This document shows positions 33,472-42,978 of a stretch of 64,000 nucleotides of DNA, piece by piece. The stretch comes from Microbacterium sp. W4I20. Its GTDB lineage: Bacteria > Actinomycetota > Actinomycetes > Actinomycetales > Microbacteriaceae. How positions within the stretch are numbered: position 1 is the first letter of the stretch; each line of letters starts with the position of its first letter. Location: NCBI RefSeq assembly GCF_030816505.1, contig NZ_JAUSYB010000001.1:4030001-4094000 (forward strand). The letters are read 5' to 3'. A program made the position numbers and the translations under genes. The notes under the pieces are model-generated. The model was not told where the DNA came from. It made no database searches and saw only the letters and a list, made by a program, of their open reading frames with translations.

Positions 33472-34311
33472 TCAGTAGGTGTAATCGACCACGACCGGCG
33501 CGTGGTCGCTCCATCGCTGGTCGTAGGCGACAGCGCGGGCGACCTGGTACGTCTGCACGCGTTCGGCAAGGGCGGGCGTGGCCAGGTGGTAGTCGATGCG
33601 CCAGCCGGAGTCGTTGTCGAACGCCTGGCCGCGCATGGACCACCACGTGTACGGACCGTCGACTTCGCCGTGGAACCGACGGCCCACGTCGACCCAGCCC
33701 AGGCCGGGGCCCACCGAGCCGTCGACCCCGGTGACCGGAGAATCCGCTTCGCCGAGGAAACGGTCGAAATAGGCGCGCTCGCGAGGTAGGAAACCCGCCT
33801 TCTTGCGGTTGCCGCGCCAGTTCTTGATGTCGAGCTCGCGGTGGCCGACGTTCAGGTCGCCGGTCACGAGCGCCAGGGCGTCGTCAGCCCCGAGCTCGGC
33901 CAGGCGTGCGCCGAACGCGTCGAGGAACTTCCATTTCTCGTCCTGCTTGGGGGTGTCGGCCTCGCCGGAGTGCACATACGCGCTCACGACGGTGAGCGGA
34001 CGATCGCCGATCACGAAATCGGCTTCGATCCAGCGGCCCTTCGAGTCGAAGTCATCGGGACCGAGGGCGGTGCGCGACGTCAGAGCGGGCGTGCGGCTGG
34101 CGATCGCGACGCCGGCGCGGCCCTTGGCCGTGGCCTCGTCGTGCACGAACGACCACCCGGGAAGCGCCGCTTCGATATGTTCGTCCTGCCCGCGAACCTC
34201 CTGGAGAGTGAGGATGTCGATGTCTGCGGCGTCGAGCCATGAGCTCATCCCGTTGCGAGCCGCCGCCCGGATCCCGTTGACATTGACCGTGGCGATACGC
34301 AGATGAGGCAT
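33472..34311 (-). CDS. xthA: Exodeoxyribonuclease III (AP endonuclease)
   Basis: Start ATG 34311 gives 279 residues. It is an ExoIII-type base-excision repair enzyme: LRIATVNVNGIRAAARNG, the catalytic Glu in ILTLQEVRGQ, SAYVHSGEAD, the active-site TGDLNVGHRELDIKN, RIDYHLATP and the final SDHAPVVVDY. TAGGCT (34319-34324) lies 7 nt before the ATG, and its first three bases are the TAG stop codon of the upstream yihY gene. No Shine-Dalgarno is present. Confidence 0.93.
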   Translation of the reverse strand: MPHLRIATVNVNGIRAAARNGMSSWLDAADIDILTLQEVRGQDEHIEAALPGWSFVHDEATAKGRAGVAIASRTPALTSRTALGPDDFDSKGRWIEADFVIGDRPLTVVSAYVHSGEADTPKQDEKWKFLDAFGARLAELGADDALALVTGDLNVGHRELDIKNWRGNRKKAGFLPRERAYFDRFLGEADSPVTGVDGSVGPGLGWVDVGRRFHGEVDGPYTWWSMRGQAFDNDSGWRIDYHLATPALAERVQTYQVARAVAYDQRWSDHAPVVVDYTY

Positions 34312-34318
34312 GATTCCC

Positions 34319-34324
34319 AGCCTA
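34319..34324 (-). promoter_or_regulatory. -10 element of xthA embedded in the yihY stop codon
   Basis: TAGGCT on the minus strand; TAG is the yihY stop (34324-34322). The 7-nt gap to ATG 34311 fits a leaderless start. Confidence 0.5.
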
Positions 34325-35476
34325 GAGGCGGGCTCGGACATTCTCCGATTCGGCCGGCGTCGAGGCTTCGAGCGCTGCGAGTTCGGCGCTCGCCTCTTTC
34401 ACGGTCCGCCCCGCCTGCCAGGCGCGGTACCACGGCGCGTTGCGCCGGGCTGCGTCCGCCTCTCGCACGCGGATGCGTGCGGCCAGCAGCAGCGTCCGAT
34501 GCTCTGCCGAACGACGCTCCGCCTCGGTCTGTGCGAGCAGCGGCAGATCACGGTCCTGTGCGGTGACGGCGATCCAGGAGGACGCCACCAGCATCACGAC
34601 GCCGTTGACGCGGAACCACAGCAGGAGACCCACGAAGATCGCGAACGTGGCGAGCAGGGGGTTGGTCGGGGTGTAGCTCAGCAGGAAACCCGCACCGAAC
34701 TGCAGGATGGTCATCGCGCCGCCGCCCAGAAGCGCGCCCGGCCAGATGGTGCTCCCGCGCAGCGAGGTGCCGGTGAGGAAGCGCACCATCGCCGCGAGGG
34801 CCGTGGAGAGCAGCACGAAGGAGACCAGGACGGTACCGATGCGGATGCTGAGGTTCAGCCCATCCGATCCGGCATCCCAGCCGAGCAGGCTCAGCATCCA
34901 TGTCAGCACGGCAGCGCTGGCCGAACTGAGTATCGAACCGGCGATCAGCGCGACACCGAAGATCAGTGCGGCGAGCAGGTCTCGCGCCTTCAACAGCACG
35001 TAGCTGCGCAGATCGGGCGGCAGACCGAAGATGTCCCTGGTGGCCCGGCGCGAGAAGGTCACCCAGCCGATCGCGGTCCAGATCACGGCGCCGAGCGCGA
35101 TCAGGCCGGTGATGCTCAGGACTCCGGTGGTGTTCGCGGCGATCTCCTGCACCTGCGCGGGCGTGAACACGCCGCCCGGATCCCGGATCAGGTTGGGGAT
35201 GTACCTGTTGATGAGATCGATGATGCCGGCGACCGCAGCGGTGCTGCCGCCGAGCCAGAGCCCGGCGATGGCGAAGGCGAGGTAGATCGCGGCGAAGATG
35301 GCGAAGAGCGCCTGGTAGCTCACTCCCGCGGCGAGGAGGAATCCGTTGTGCTGCAGGAAATGACGCCAGACGCGCACCGGGAACAGGGCGAGGGTCTGAT
35401 GCGTCAGCGCGGTCGCGCGTTCGACGGCCGCATCGAGGCGACCGCGCTCGGTGGAAGCGCCAGCAGGATCAGACAC
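34322..35476 (-). CDS. YihY/BrkB family inner-membrane protein
   Basis: The 384-residue protein starts at GTG 35476, 6 nt after TAGGCT. It has the family's long N-terminal amphipathic part (VWRHFLQHNGFLLAAGVSYQALFAIFAAIY) and six helices including GWVTFSRRATRDIFG and the LLGGGAMTILQFGAG region, then a cytoplasmic tail rich in Arg and Glu. The family was misnamed tRNA-processing ribonuclease BN in the past; its real role is uncertain. It probably forms a transcription unit of its own, as a terminator lies between it and sdhB. Confidence 0.87.
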   Translation of the reverse strand: MSDPAGASTERGRLDAAVERATALTHQTLALFPVRVWRHFLQHNGFLLAAGVSYQALFAIFAAIYLAFAIAGLWLGGSTAAVAGIIDLINRYIPNLIRDPGGVFTPAQVQEIAANTTGVLSITGLIALGAVIWTAIGWVTFSRRATRDIFGLPPDLRSYVLLKARDLLAALIFGVALIAGSILSSASAAVLTWMLSLLGWDAGSDGLNLSIRIGTVLVSFVLLSTALAAMVRFLTGTSLRGSTIWPGALLGGGAMTILQFGAGFLLSYTPTNPLLATFAIFVGLLLWFRVNGVVMLVASSWIAVTAQDRDLPLLAQTEAERRSAEHRTLLLAARIRVREADAARRNAPWYRAWQAGRTVKEASAELAALEASTPAESENVRARL

Positions 35477-35499
35477 GTTCTCAGCCTATCCACACGATC

Positions 35500-35535
35500 A
35501 GAACGGGCGGACTCCCGGAGGAGTCCGCCCGTTCT
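35500..35535 (-). terminator. Terminator of the sdh operon
   Basis: A perfect 16-bp stem (35500-35515 with 35520-35535) with loop CGGA, 17 nt beyond the sdhB stop on the minus strand. It overlaps the upstream region of the yihY promoter. Confidence 0.85.
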
Positions 35536-35552
35536 CGTGATCTCGAAGCGTG

Positions 35553-36320
35553 TCAGGGACGGCCGCGGAGAACCGCCTGCTTGACCTCGGCGATGGCCTT
35601 GGTGACCTCGATGCCACGCGGGCACGCCTCGGAGCAGTTGAAGGTGGTGCGGCAGCGCCAGACGCCTTCCTTGTCGTTGAGGATGTCGAGGCGGACCGCC
35701 GCGTTGTCGTCGCGGGAGTCGAAGATGAAGCGGTGCGCGTTCACGATCGCCGCGGGGCCGAAGTACTGCCCGTCGGTCCAGAACACGGGGCACGACGAGG
35801 TGCACGCCGCGCACAGGATGCACTTGGTGGTGTCGTCGAAGATCTCGCGGTCGGCGATGGTCTGGACCCGCTCCTTGCCCTTCTCCGGCACGGAGTTCGC
35901 GACGAGGAACGGCTGCACCTCGCGGTAGGAGGCGAAGAACGGCTCCATGTCGACGATCAGGTCCTTCTCGAGCGGAAGACCCTTGATCGCCTCGACGTAG
36001 ATCGGCTTCGAGATGTCGAGGTCCTTGATCAGCGTCTTGCAGGCGAGGCGGTTGCGGCCGTTGATGCGCATGGCGTCGGAGCCGCAGATGCCGTGGGCGC
36101 AGGAGCGCCGGAAGCTCAGCGACCCGTCGACCTCCCACTTGATCTTGTGCAGCGCGTCCAGGACGCGGTCCGTGGAGTAGAGCTCCACGTCGTAGTCGAC
36201 CCAGTGCGGCTCGGAGTCGACCTCGGGGTCGAACCGGCGGATGTTGAAGGTGACGATGAACGACTGGATCGCGGTCTCTTCAGCGGTGTCCGCGGGGGAC
36301 TCGGCGATGGCGGTGGACAT
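35553..36320 (-). CDS. sdhB: Succinate dehydrogenase iron-sulfur subunit
   Basis: The 255-residue SdhB carries three clusters: [2Fe-2S] ligands in RRSCAHGICGSDAMRINGRNRLAC (Cys74, Cys79, Asp82, Cys94), with the Asp ligand also found in E. coli; [4Fe-4S] CILCAACTSSCP; and [3Fe-4S] C-x-x-x-x-F-NCSEACPRGI. It carries electrons from SdhA flavin to the quinone site. It follows sdhA by 2 nt and ends the operon. Confidence 0.95.
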   Translation of the reverse strand: MSTAIAESPADTAEETAIQSFIVTFNIRRFDPEVDSEPHWVDYDVELYSTDRVLDALHKIKWEVDGSLSFRRSCAHGICGSDAMRINGRNRLACKTLIKDLDISKPIYVEAIKGLPLEKDLIVDMEPFFASYREVQPFLVANSVPEKGKERVQTIADREIFDDTTKCILCAACTSSCPVFWTDGQYFGPAAIVNAHRFIFDSRDDNAAVRLDILNDKEGVWRCRTTFNCSEACPRGIEVTKAIAEVKQAVLRGRP

Positions 36321-36322
36321 GC

Positions 36323-38149
36323 TCAGTACTTCCTCTCCATCGGCGGGTAGTTGAACTCGCCCTGCTCGTTCTTGGTGAACACGACCGGCTTCCAGTCGAG
36401 CTTGATGTGGTCGCTCGGGGTCGACGAGTGCGGGTCGCCGGTGAGGTAGGCCATGGTGTGCTTCATGTACTTCTCGTCGTCACGCTTCGGGAAGTCGTCG
36501 CGCATGTGACCGCCGCGGCTCTCCTGACGGTTCTGCGCCGCGTAGACGACGACCTCGGCGATGTCGAGGAGGAAGCCGAGCTCGACGGCCTCGAGCAGGT
36601 CGGTGTTGAACCGCTGGCCCTTGTCGTCGACGTGCACGTTCATGTAGCGGTCGCGCAGCTCCTTGATGACGCCGAGGACGTGCTCGAGCGACTCGTGGGT
36701 GCGGAACACCTGCGCGCCCTTGTCCATCTCGTCCTGCAGGGCTTTGCGGAGGACCGCGATGCGCTCGGTGCCCTGGTTGTTGCGCAGGCCCTCGAGCATT
36801 CCTGAGACGAAGCCGGCCGGGTTCTCCGGCAGCGGCACGAACTCTGCGGTCTTGACGTACTCGACGGCCTTGCGGCCGGCGCGCTTGCCGAAGACGTTGA
36901 TGTCGAGCAGCGAGTTGGTGCCCAGACGGTTGGCGCCGTGCACCGAGACGCAGGCGCACTCGCCGGCGGCGTAGAGACCGGGCACGACGGTGTCGTTGTC
37001 GGCGAGGACCTCGGCGTCGTTGTTCGTGGGGATGCCGCCCATCGCGTAGTGCGCGGTCGGCATCACGGGCACCGGCTCGACGACGGGGTCGACGCCCAGA
37101 TACGTGCGGGCGAACTCCGTGATGTCGGGCAGCTTGGTCTCGAGCACCTCCGCACCGAGGTGCGTGCAGTCGAGGAGCACGTAGTCCTTGTGCGGACCGG
37201 CGCCGCGGCCTTCGGCGACCTCCTGGACCATGCAGCGGGCGACGATGTCACGCGGAGCGAGGTCCTTGATCGTCGGGGCGTAACGCTCCATGAAGCGCTC
37301 ACCCGAGGCGTTGCGCAGGATCGCGCCCTCGCCTCGCGCACCTTCGGTGAGAAGGATGCCGAGCCCGGCGAGGCCGGTCGGGTGGAACTGGAAGAACTCG
37401 AGGTCCTCGAGGGGGAGACCCTTGCGCCAGACGATGCCGACGCCGTCGCCGGTGAGAGTGTGCGCGTTGGAGGTCGTCTTGAAGATCTTGCCGAAGCCGC
37501 CGGTCGCGAAGATCACGGCCTTGGCCTGGAACACGTGCAGCTCACCGGTCGACAGGTCATAGGCCACGACGCCGGAGACCTGCGTCTTGCCGTCGGCGTC
37601 CTTCACCGTCAGCAGGTCGAGCACGTAGAACTCGTTGAAGAAGTTGATGCCGAGCTTCACGCAGTTCTGGAACAGCGTCTGCAGGATCATGTGTCCGGTG
37701 CGGTCGGCCGCGTAGCAGGCGCGACGCACCGGGGTCTTGCCGTGCTCGGCGGTGTGGCCGCCGAAGCGCCGCTGGTCGATCTTGCCCTCGGGCGTGCGGT
37801 TGAACGGGAGACCCATGTTCTCGAGGTCGATGACCGCGTCGATGGCTTCCTTCGCCAGGATCTCCGCCGCGTCCTGGTCGACGAGGTAGTCGCCGCCCTT
37901 GACGGTGTCGAAGGTGTGCCACTCCCAGGAGTCCTCCTCGACGTTCGCGAGGGCCGCCGCCATACCGCCCTGCGCTGCACCGGTGTGCGAACGCGTGGGG
38001 TACAGCTTCGAGATCACCGCGGTGTTCGCGCCGGAGCCGGCCTCGATCGCCGCGCGCATGCCGGCACCGCCCGCACCCACGATCACGATGTCGAACTGGT
38101 GGTAGTGCACGCCGTCGCGAACGACGGAATCCTGGGTATCGGTAGTCAC
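36323..38149 (-). CDS. sdhA: Succinate dehydrogenase flavoprotein subunit
   Basis: The 608-residue catalytic subunit oxidises succinate to fumarate in the TCA cycle. FAD binds at [17 protein letters not shown]; the covalent attachment His55 is in [28 protein letters not shown] and [12 protein letters not shown] are the substrate and FAD motifs. It lies 19 nt downstream of sdhD. Confidence 0.96.
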   Translation of the reverse strand: MTTDTQDSVVRDGVHYHQFDIVIVGAGGAGMRAAIEAGSGANTAVISKLYPTRSHTGAAQGGMAAALANVEEDSWEWHTFDTVKGGDYLVDQDAAEILAKEAIDAVIDLENMGLPFNRTPEGKIDQRRFGGHTAEHGKTPVRRACYAADRTGHMILQTLFQNCVKLGINFFNEFYVLDLLTVKDADGKTQVSGVVAYDLSTGELHVFQAKAVIFATGGFGKIFKTTSNAHTLTGDGVGIVWRKGLPLEDLEFFQFHPTGLAGLGILLTEGARGEGAILRNASGERFMERYAPTIKDLAPRDIVARCMVQEVAEGRGAGPHKDYVLLDCTHLGAEVLETKLPDITEFARTYLGVDPVVEPVPVMPTAHYAMGGIPTNNDAEVLADNDTVVPGLYAAGECACVSVHGANRLGTNSLLDINVFGKRAGRKAVEYVKTAEFVPLPENPAGFVSGMLEGLRNNQGTERIAVLRKALQDEMDKGAQVFRTHESLEHVLGVIKELRDRYMNVHVDDKGQRFNTDLLEAVELGFLLDIAEVVVYAAQNRQESRGGHMRDDFPKRDDEKYMKHTMAYLTGDPHSSTPSDHIKLDWKPVVFTKNEQGEFNYPPMERKY

Positions 38150-38168
38150 TTCTTCTTTAGCCTTCTTC

Positions 38169-38615
38169 TCAGTTCCCGACCAGCGCGGCGCATTCGGTCC
38201 AGAGGGTGCTGTCCTCTGTGACGCCCAGGCACGGGTCGAACGTGAACACGACGAGCGTGCCGAGGATGATGAGGAGGCCGGCGGCCAGGCCGATGGCCCA
38301 GACGAGCGCCTTGCGTGCCTTCTCGGTGGTCACGTAATCGTTGACGATCGTTCGCATGCCGTTGCCGCCGTGGATCAGCGCGAGCCACAGCATCAGCACG
38401 TCCCACCACTGCCAGAACGGGGTGGCGAACTTACCGGCGATGAAGGCGAAGTCGAGGGCGTGGATGCCCTCGCCGACCATCAGGTTGATGAAGAGGTGCC
38501 CGAAGATCAGCACGACGAGCACGAGGCCCGACAGCCGCATGAAGATCCATCCCCACTTCTCGAGGTTGAACCTGCGCTGACGGCGCACCGGAGCGTCGAC
38601 GGTCTGCGTGGCCAT
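38169..38615 (-). CDS. sdhD: Succinate dehydrogenase membrane anchor SdhD
   Basis: ATG 38615 gives 148 residues with three helices and a His in [25 protein letters not shown] is the conserved end of helix II. It anchors SdhAB and forms the quinone/heme site with SdhC. Its ATG overlaps the sdhC TGA by one base (TGATG). Confidence 0.9.
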   Translation of the reverse strand: MATQTVDAPVRRQRRFNLEKWGWIFMRLSGLVLVVLIFGHLFINLMVGEGIHALDFAFIAGKFATPFWQWWDVLMLWLALIHGGNGMRTIVNDYVTTEKARKALVWAIGLAAGLLIILGTLVVFTFDPCLGVTEDSTLWTECAALVGN

Positions 38616-39049
38616 CAGTGTCCTCCTCCGAAGCCGGCGAACGCGAGCATCAGGTGCCGGGGCACGAAGCCTGCCATGATGACGACCCAGACAGCCAGGA
38701 CGCCCCAGAACAGCTGGCGCTGGTACTTGGCGCCCTTCGACCAGAAGTCGATCGCGATGATGCGCAGACCGTTCATGGCGTGGAAGACGATGCCCGCCAC
38801 GAGCACGACCTCGCCGAGCGCCATGACCGGGTTCTTGTATGTGCCGATGACGGCGTTGTACGCCTCCGGCGACACCCTGATCAGCGCCGTGTCGAGCACG
38901 TGCACCAACAGGAAGAAGAAGATGGCGACTCCGGTGATGCGATGAAGCACCCACGACCACATGCCTTCGCGACCCCGGTAGAGGGTGCCGCGAGGAGTCT
39001 TGGAAGTGGTTTCCGAAATCGACGGTGTCAAGCGAGCGCTTGTGGACAC
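38615..39049 (-). CDS. sdhC: Succinate dehydrogenase cytochrome b556 subunit SdhC
   Basis: GTG 39049 is chosen because GGAGGA lies 6 nt upstream; the product is 144 residues. The heme-binding region is SWVLHRITGVAIFFFLLVHVLD, followed by VFHAMNGLRIIAIDFW and a third helix. First gene of sdhCDAB. A -10 candidate TAGGAT at 39121-39126 gives a leader of about 65 nt. Confidence 0.9.
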   Translation of the reverse strand: MSTSARLTPSISETTSKTPRGTLYRGREGMWSWVLHRITGVAIFFFLLVHVLDTALIRVSPEAYNAVIGTYKNPVMALGEVVLVAGIVFHAMNGLRIIAIDFWSKGAKYQRQLFWGVLAVWVVIMAGFVPRHLMLAFAGFGGGH

Positions 39050-39120
39050 GGTCGTCCTCCCTGGATCGATGTGACTCGGTCGCGTGCTGCGCAAGTGTCA
39101 GGCACGCCCGATCGGTGTCC

Positions 39121-39126
39121 ATCCTA
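39121..39126 (-). promoter_or_regulatory. -10 candidate of the sdhCDAB operon
   Basis: TAGGAT on the minus strand, 72 nt before the sdhC start. A 14-bp palindrome TCTCGACGTCGAGA at 39169-39182, 43 bp further upstream, could be an operator or the end of the flanking transcript; nothing else was recognised in this gap. Confidence 0.45.
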
Positions 39127-39199
39127 TTCCCGTCCACGGCGGGGGAGCGACGAAGGGGAGCCTAACTATCTCGACGTCGAGAGAAGGAATGTGCCTCGT

Positions 39200-40456
39200 T
39201 CAGCCGATCTGCGCCATTCCGTTCCAGGCGTTGCCCACGATCCGGCTCGGAAGGAAGCCGCCACGGCCCGTGCCGCCGTAGAGCACGAGGCTTCCTGCGC
39301 TGTTGCGGGCGAGCACATCCTGCGTACCGTTGCCGTCGAAGTCGCCGCCGCCGACGATCGCCGTCATCGCGGACCACCCCCGGCCGATCTGCCGTGCCGT
39401 CACCCAGGCGCCCTTCCCATTGGTCGGATACACCCAGAGTGTCCCGTCGGGTCTGCGGGCGATGACATCACCGCGCGAGTCACCGGTGAAGTCGCCGGCG
39501 TAGAAGATCGAGTTCAGGGTGCCCCACCCGCTGCCGATTTTCTTGTTTCCCGCGATGAACCCGCCGCGCCCGTTGCCGCGGTAGAGGAGCATGTCGCCGG
39601 ACTTGGTGCGGGCGATCACATCGGTCTGACGATCCCCGTCGAAGTCGATGCCGCCGATGAGCTGGGAGAACTGCGCCCATCCGTTGCCGATCTTCACCGG
39701 GGCGCGAAGTCCACCTTTCCCGTTGCCGGCGTAGAGCATCAGCCGGCCGTCGCTCTCGGTGCGAGCGATGTCGGGGACGCCGTCGCCGGAGAAGTCGCCG
39801 AGCGTCGTGAAGGGCCGCGCGCCCCATCCCGACATCGCGGTCGAAGCCGCCTTGAAACCGCCGTTCCCGTTCCCGGGGTAGATCTTCAGGTCGCCCGTCG
39901 AGGTGCGGGCGAGGACATCCGCCGCGCGATCGCCCGTGAGGTCGCCCGCACCGCCGGAAAGGCTCTTCACCGGCGAGCCGATGCCGAAGATCTGCACCCA
40001 GTAGGTCCGGTAGCACTTCCCGGTGGCATAGCCGACGCCGAGCCCGGTGTAGCGCTTGTCGAGGATGTTGGCCCGATGTCCCGTCGAGTTCATCCAGCCG
40101 GTGACGACGGACTGTGCGTCGGGCTGGCCGGCGGCGATGTTCTCACCCGATGCCACCCACCCGAAGGAGGCGATGCGCGCGTTTCGCCAGGCCGAGCTGC
40201 TGTGGTCGAACGTGCAGCTGGCGGCGAGATGACGCGCCCATTCCGCTGCAGCGGCGTCGAGCCCGGGGTCGGACTTGAGAGCGGGGATCCCTGCCTTGGT
40301 GCGCTGCGCGTTCGTGAGCGCGAAGACCTCGCCGGCGGCGCCGCCGGCGGCCGACGCGGCTGCAGGTACGAAGAACACGGCGGCCATCGCGACGGCGAGT
40401 GCGGTGGCGATCGCGCGACGGGCATGGGTGAATCGGCGTCTCTGGGGATGGCGCAT
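39200..40456 (-). CDS. Secreted CAP-domain protein with FG-GAP/VCBS-like repeats
   Basis: Start ATG 40456 gives 418 residues with a clear signal peptide (basic residues 1-15, hydrophobic 16-32, cleavage near SAAGG). Residues 45-165 are a CAP/SCP domain: LTNAQRTKAGIPAL, SCTFDHSSS, FGWVASGENIAAG and NSTGHRANILDKRYTGLGVGYA. Then come five repeats of about 45 residues, each with a D-x-[DN]-G-x-x-x-D-[VI]-x-A-R metal-binding core and a closing GW. The second half probably forms a beta-propeller-like fold. It is likely a cell-surface or secreted protein of unknown target. The start has TATCTT 7 nt upstream and no Shine-Dalgarno. Confidence 0.82.
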   Translation of the reverse strand: MRHPQRRRFTHARRAIATALAVAMAAVFFVPAAASAAGGAAGEVFALTNAQRTKAGIPALKSDPGLDAAAAEWARHLAASCTFDHSSSAWRNARIASFGWVASGENIAAGQPDAQSVVTGWMNSTGHRANILDKRYTGLGVGYATGKCYRTYWVQIFGIGSPVKSLSGGAGDLTGDRAADVLARTSTGDLKIYPGNGNGGFKAASTAMSGWGARPFTTLGDFSGDGVPDIARTESDGRLMLYAGNGKGGLRAPVKIGNGWAQFSQLIGGIDFDGDRQTDVIARTKSGDMLLYRGNGRGGFIAGNKKIGSGWGTLNSIFYAGDFTGDSRGDVIARRPDGTLWVYPTNGKGAWVTARQIGRGWSAMTAIVGGGDFDGNGTQDVLARNSAGSLVLYGGTGRGGFLPSRIVGNAWNGMAQIG

Positions 40457-40463
40457 GGGAATG

Positions 40464-40469
40464 AAGATA
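40464..40469 (-). promoter_or_regulatory. -10 element for a leaderless transcript (CAP protein)
   Basis: TATCTT on the minus strand, 7 nt before ATG 40456. Confidence 0.45.
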
Positions 40470-40534
40470 GCGGCTGACCGGTCGATTGTGCAGTATGCCG
40501 GTCGTCGCGAGGTCATCCGGCGCGGTGTCCCCGT

Positions 40535-40540
40535 TACGCT
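40535..40540 (+). promoter_or_regulatory. -10 element for a leaderless transcript (mannose-1-phosphate guanylyltransferase)
   Basis: TACGCT, 6 nt before ATG 40547, with no Shine-Dalgarno between. Confidence 0.5.
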
Positions 40541-40546
40541 GGCAGC

Positions 40547-41662
40547 ATGACCGAGCCGATCAAGGACTTCTACGCCGTGATCCCCGCCGGCGGCATCGGG
40601 AGCAGGCTCTGGCCGCTGTCGCGCGCCGACGCGCCCAAGTTCCTGCACGACCTCACCGGCTCAGGGCACTCGCTGCTGCGCGACACCTGGGACCGTCTGG
40701 AGCCGCTCGCCGGGCCGGACCGGATCGCGGTCGTCACCGGCCGTGCCCACCGCGCGGCTGTGGAGGCGGAACTGCCGGGCATTCCGGACGCGAACGTCTT
40801 CCTCGAGTCCGAGCCTCGGGAGTCCGCGGCTGCGATCGGTCTCGCCGCCGCCATCCTGCACCGACGCGATCCCGACGTGATCATCGGCTCGTTCAGCGCG
40901 GATCACGTGATCCGCGGGACTCGGGTGTTCGAGTTCGCCGTCCGGGATGCCGTCGAGGTCGCCCGCGAGGGATACATCTGCACGATCGGCATCGCTCCGA
41001 CGGAGCCGGCGATCGGATTCGGGTACATCAAGAAGGGCCCGGAGCTCGTCGTCGAGCGGGCACGCGAGGCGGCCCTGGTGGAGAGCTTCGTGGAGAAGCC
41101 CGACCTCGCGACCGCCGAGGCGTACATCGCCGATCGGGGCTACCTCTGGAATGCCGGCATGTTCATCGCCAAGGCGAGCGTGCTCCTGGAGGAGCTCGCG
41201 GCGAACGAGCCGGAACTGCACGCCGGGCTCCTCGAGTTGGCCGAGGCATGGGATGACCGCGAGCGCCGCGGTCAGGCCGTAGACCGGATCTGGCCGCGGT
41301 TGAAGAAGATCGCGATCGACTACGCGGTCGCAGAGCCCGCGGCCCGGCGGGGGCGGCTCGCAGTGGTCCCCGGGCACTTCGACTGGGACGACGTCGGCGA
41401 CTTCGCGTCGCTCACGAAACTCATCACGAACGGTCGGAAGAACGACCTCGCGGTGCTGGGGCCGAACGCCCGGGTGCTGTCGGATGCCGCGAGTGGGATC
41501 CTCGTCAGCCAGACCTCGCGCGTGATCAGTCTGATCGGCGTGCAGGACATCGTGGTCGTCGACACCCCCGACGCGCTTCTGGTCACCACGGTCCAGCATG
41601 CGCAGCGGGTGAAGGGCGTGGTGGAGTCCCTCAAGCTGAACGGGCAGGGCGACGTGCTCTGA
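40547..41662 (+). CDS. manC: Mannose-1-phosphate guanylyltransferase
   Basis: The 371-residue nucleotidyltransferase makes GDP-mannose from mannose-1-phosphate and GTP for glycans and mannolipids. It has the pyrophosphorylase signature AGGIGSRLWPLSRADAPK (14-31), the sugar-phosphate motif VESFVEKPDLATAEAYI, YLWNAGMFI and FDWDDVGDF. It lacks the C-terminal phosphomannose isomerase domain of the long ManC form, so it is the short type common in actinobacteria. It is monocistronic between the CAP protein and the BMP lipoprotein genes. Confidence 0.9.
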   Translation: MTEPIKDFYAVIPAGGIGSRLWPLSRADAPKFLHDLTGSGHSLLRDTWDRLEPLAGPDRIAVVTGRAHRAAVEAELPGIPDANVFLESEPRESAAAIGLAAAILHRRDPDVIIGSFSADHVIRGTRVFEFAVRDAVEVAREGYICTIGIAPTEPAIGFGYIKKGPELVVERAREAALVESFVEKPDLATAEAYIADRGYLWNAGMFIAKASVLLEELAANEPELHAGLLELAEAWDDRERRGQAVDRIWPRLKKIAIDYAVAEPAARRGRLAVVPGHFDWDDVGDFASLTKLITNGRKNDLAVLGPNARVLSDAASGILVSQTSRVISLIGVQDIVVVDTPDALLVTTVQHAQRVKGVVESLKLNGQGDVL

Positions 41663-41809
41663 TGAGCACACCTCCATGCTCATCGGCCGGGTTGATTCCA
41701 GCTTTGTAACCTTTCGACAGCGCGTGCGGCCGGAGTATGCACAAACGGTGAAACAGTAGGTAACTTTGAGCGATCCGCGATGGCCGCGGTTCGTTGAGGG
41801 AGGCATCAG

Positions 41810-42958
41810 TTGACCATCTCCACCACCAAGAAGCTGCTCGGCGCGACGCTCGCCGCGGGCGTCATCTTCGCACTCGCCGGCTGTGGCCAGGCGCCGACCG
41901 ATTCGGGAGACGACGGCGGCGACGCCGGTTCCGCGGTCGACGGCTTCAAGCCCTGCATGGTCTCGGACGAGGGCGGCTTCGACGACAAGTCGTTCAACCA
42001 GCTCGGGTTCGAGGGCCTCACCAAGGCTGCTGACGAGCTGGGCGTCGAGGTCAGCAAGACCGAGTCCAAGTCCGCCAGCGATTACGCGTCCAACCTCGAC
42101 GCACTCGCATCCGAGGGCTGCACGTTCATCGTCTCGGTCGGCTTCAAGCTCAGCGCCCCGACCATCGAGGCCGCGACCGCCAACCCCGACATCCAGTACG
42201 CGATCATCGACGACTTCGCCGACAACACCGGCGCGAAGGACGACGCCGGCAAGGACATGGGCGACGGCAAGACCGATGCTCCGAACATCAAGCCGCTCGT
42301 CTTCGACACCGCGCAGGCGGCGTTCCTCGGCGGCTACGCGGCCGCGTCGTACTCCGAGTCCGGCACCGTCGGCACCTTCGGCGGCGCCAAGATCCCGCCG
42401 GTGACGATCTTCATGGACGGCTTCGAGCTGGGCGTGAAGTACTTCAACGAGGAGAAGGGCGAGGACGTCAAGGTCGTCGGCTGGAGCATCGACTCGCAGG
42501 AGGGCCAGTTCACCGACGAGTTCGCGGCGAACGACAAGGCGAAGCAGGTCGCTCAGGGCATCATCGACCAGGGTGCGGATGTGCTCCTCCCCGTCGGTGG
42601 CCCGATCTACCAGTCGGCCGCTCAGGCGATCCGCGACTCCGGTGGCAACATCGCACTCATGGGTACGGACGCGGATGTGTTCACGACTGACCCGACCGTC
42701 GCCGACCTCCTCCTCGCCTCGATCCAGAAGGGCATGGACGTCGCCGTCTACGACGCCGTGATGGAGGCCTCGACGGGCGACTTCGACCCGACCCCGTTCG
42801 TCGGAGTCCTCGAGAACGACGGCGTCGCCCTCTCGGAGTTCCACGACTTCGAGAGCAAGGTCGACCCCGCCCTCGCCGACGAGCTGAAGGCGATCAAGGA
42901 CGGCATCATCGATGGCTCGATCAAGGTCGAGTCGCCGGCATCGCCGGCAGCGCCGTAA
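41810..42958 (+). CDS. BMP/PnrA-family nucleoside-binding lipoprotein
   Basis: The start is a TTG at 41810, supported by GGGAGG seven nt upstream. The 382-residue product has lipobox FALAGC (Cys25) and the PF02608 basic-membrane-protein fold: VSDEGGFDDKSFNQLGFEGL, GFKLSAPTIEAA, AFLGGYAAASYSESGTVGTFGG and VGGPIYQSA. Proteins of this family bind purine and pyrimidine nucleosides. It is followed by a hairpin and then by matching ABC subunits and nucleoside catabolic genes, so it is most likely the nucleoside receptor. Confidence 0.9.
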   Translation: MTISTTKKLLGATLAAGVIFALAGCGQAPTDSGDDGGDAGSAVDGFKPCMVSDEGGFDDKSFNQLGFEGLTKAADELGVEVSKTESKSASDYASNLDALASEGCTFIVSVGFKLSAPTIEAATANPDIQYAIIDDFADNTGAKDDAGKDMGDGKTDAPNIKPLVFDTAQAAFLGGYAAASYSESGTVGTFGGAKIPPVTIFMDGFELGVKYFNEEKGEDVKVVGWSIDSQEGQFTDEFAANDKAKQVAQGIIDQGADVLLPVGGPIYQSAAQAIRDSGGNIALMGTDADVFTTDPTVADLLLASIQKGMDVAVYDAVMEASTGDFDPTPFVGVLENDGVALSEFHDFESKVDPALADELKAIKDGIIDGSIKVESPASPAAP

Positions 42959-42978
42959 TCAGCACAGCAGTACAGGAC

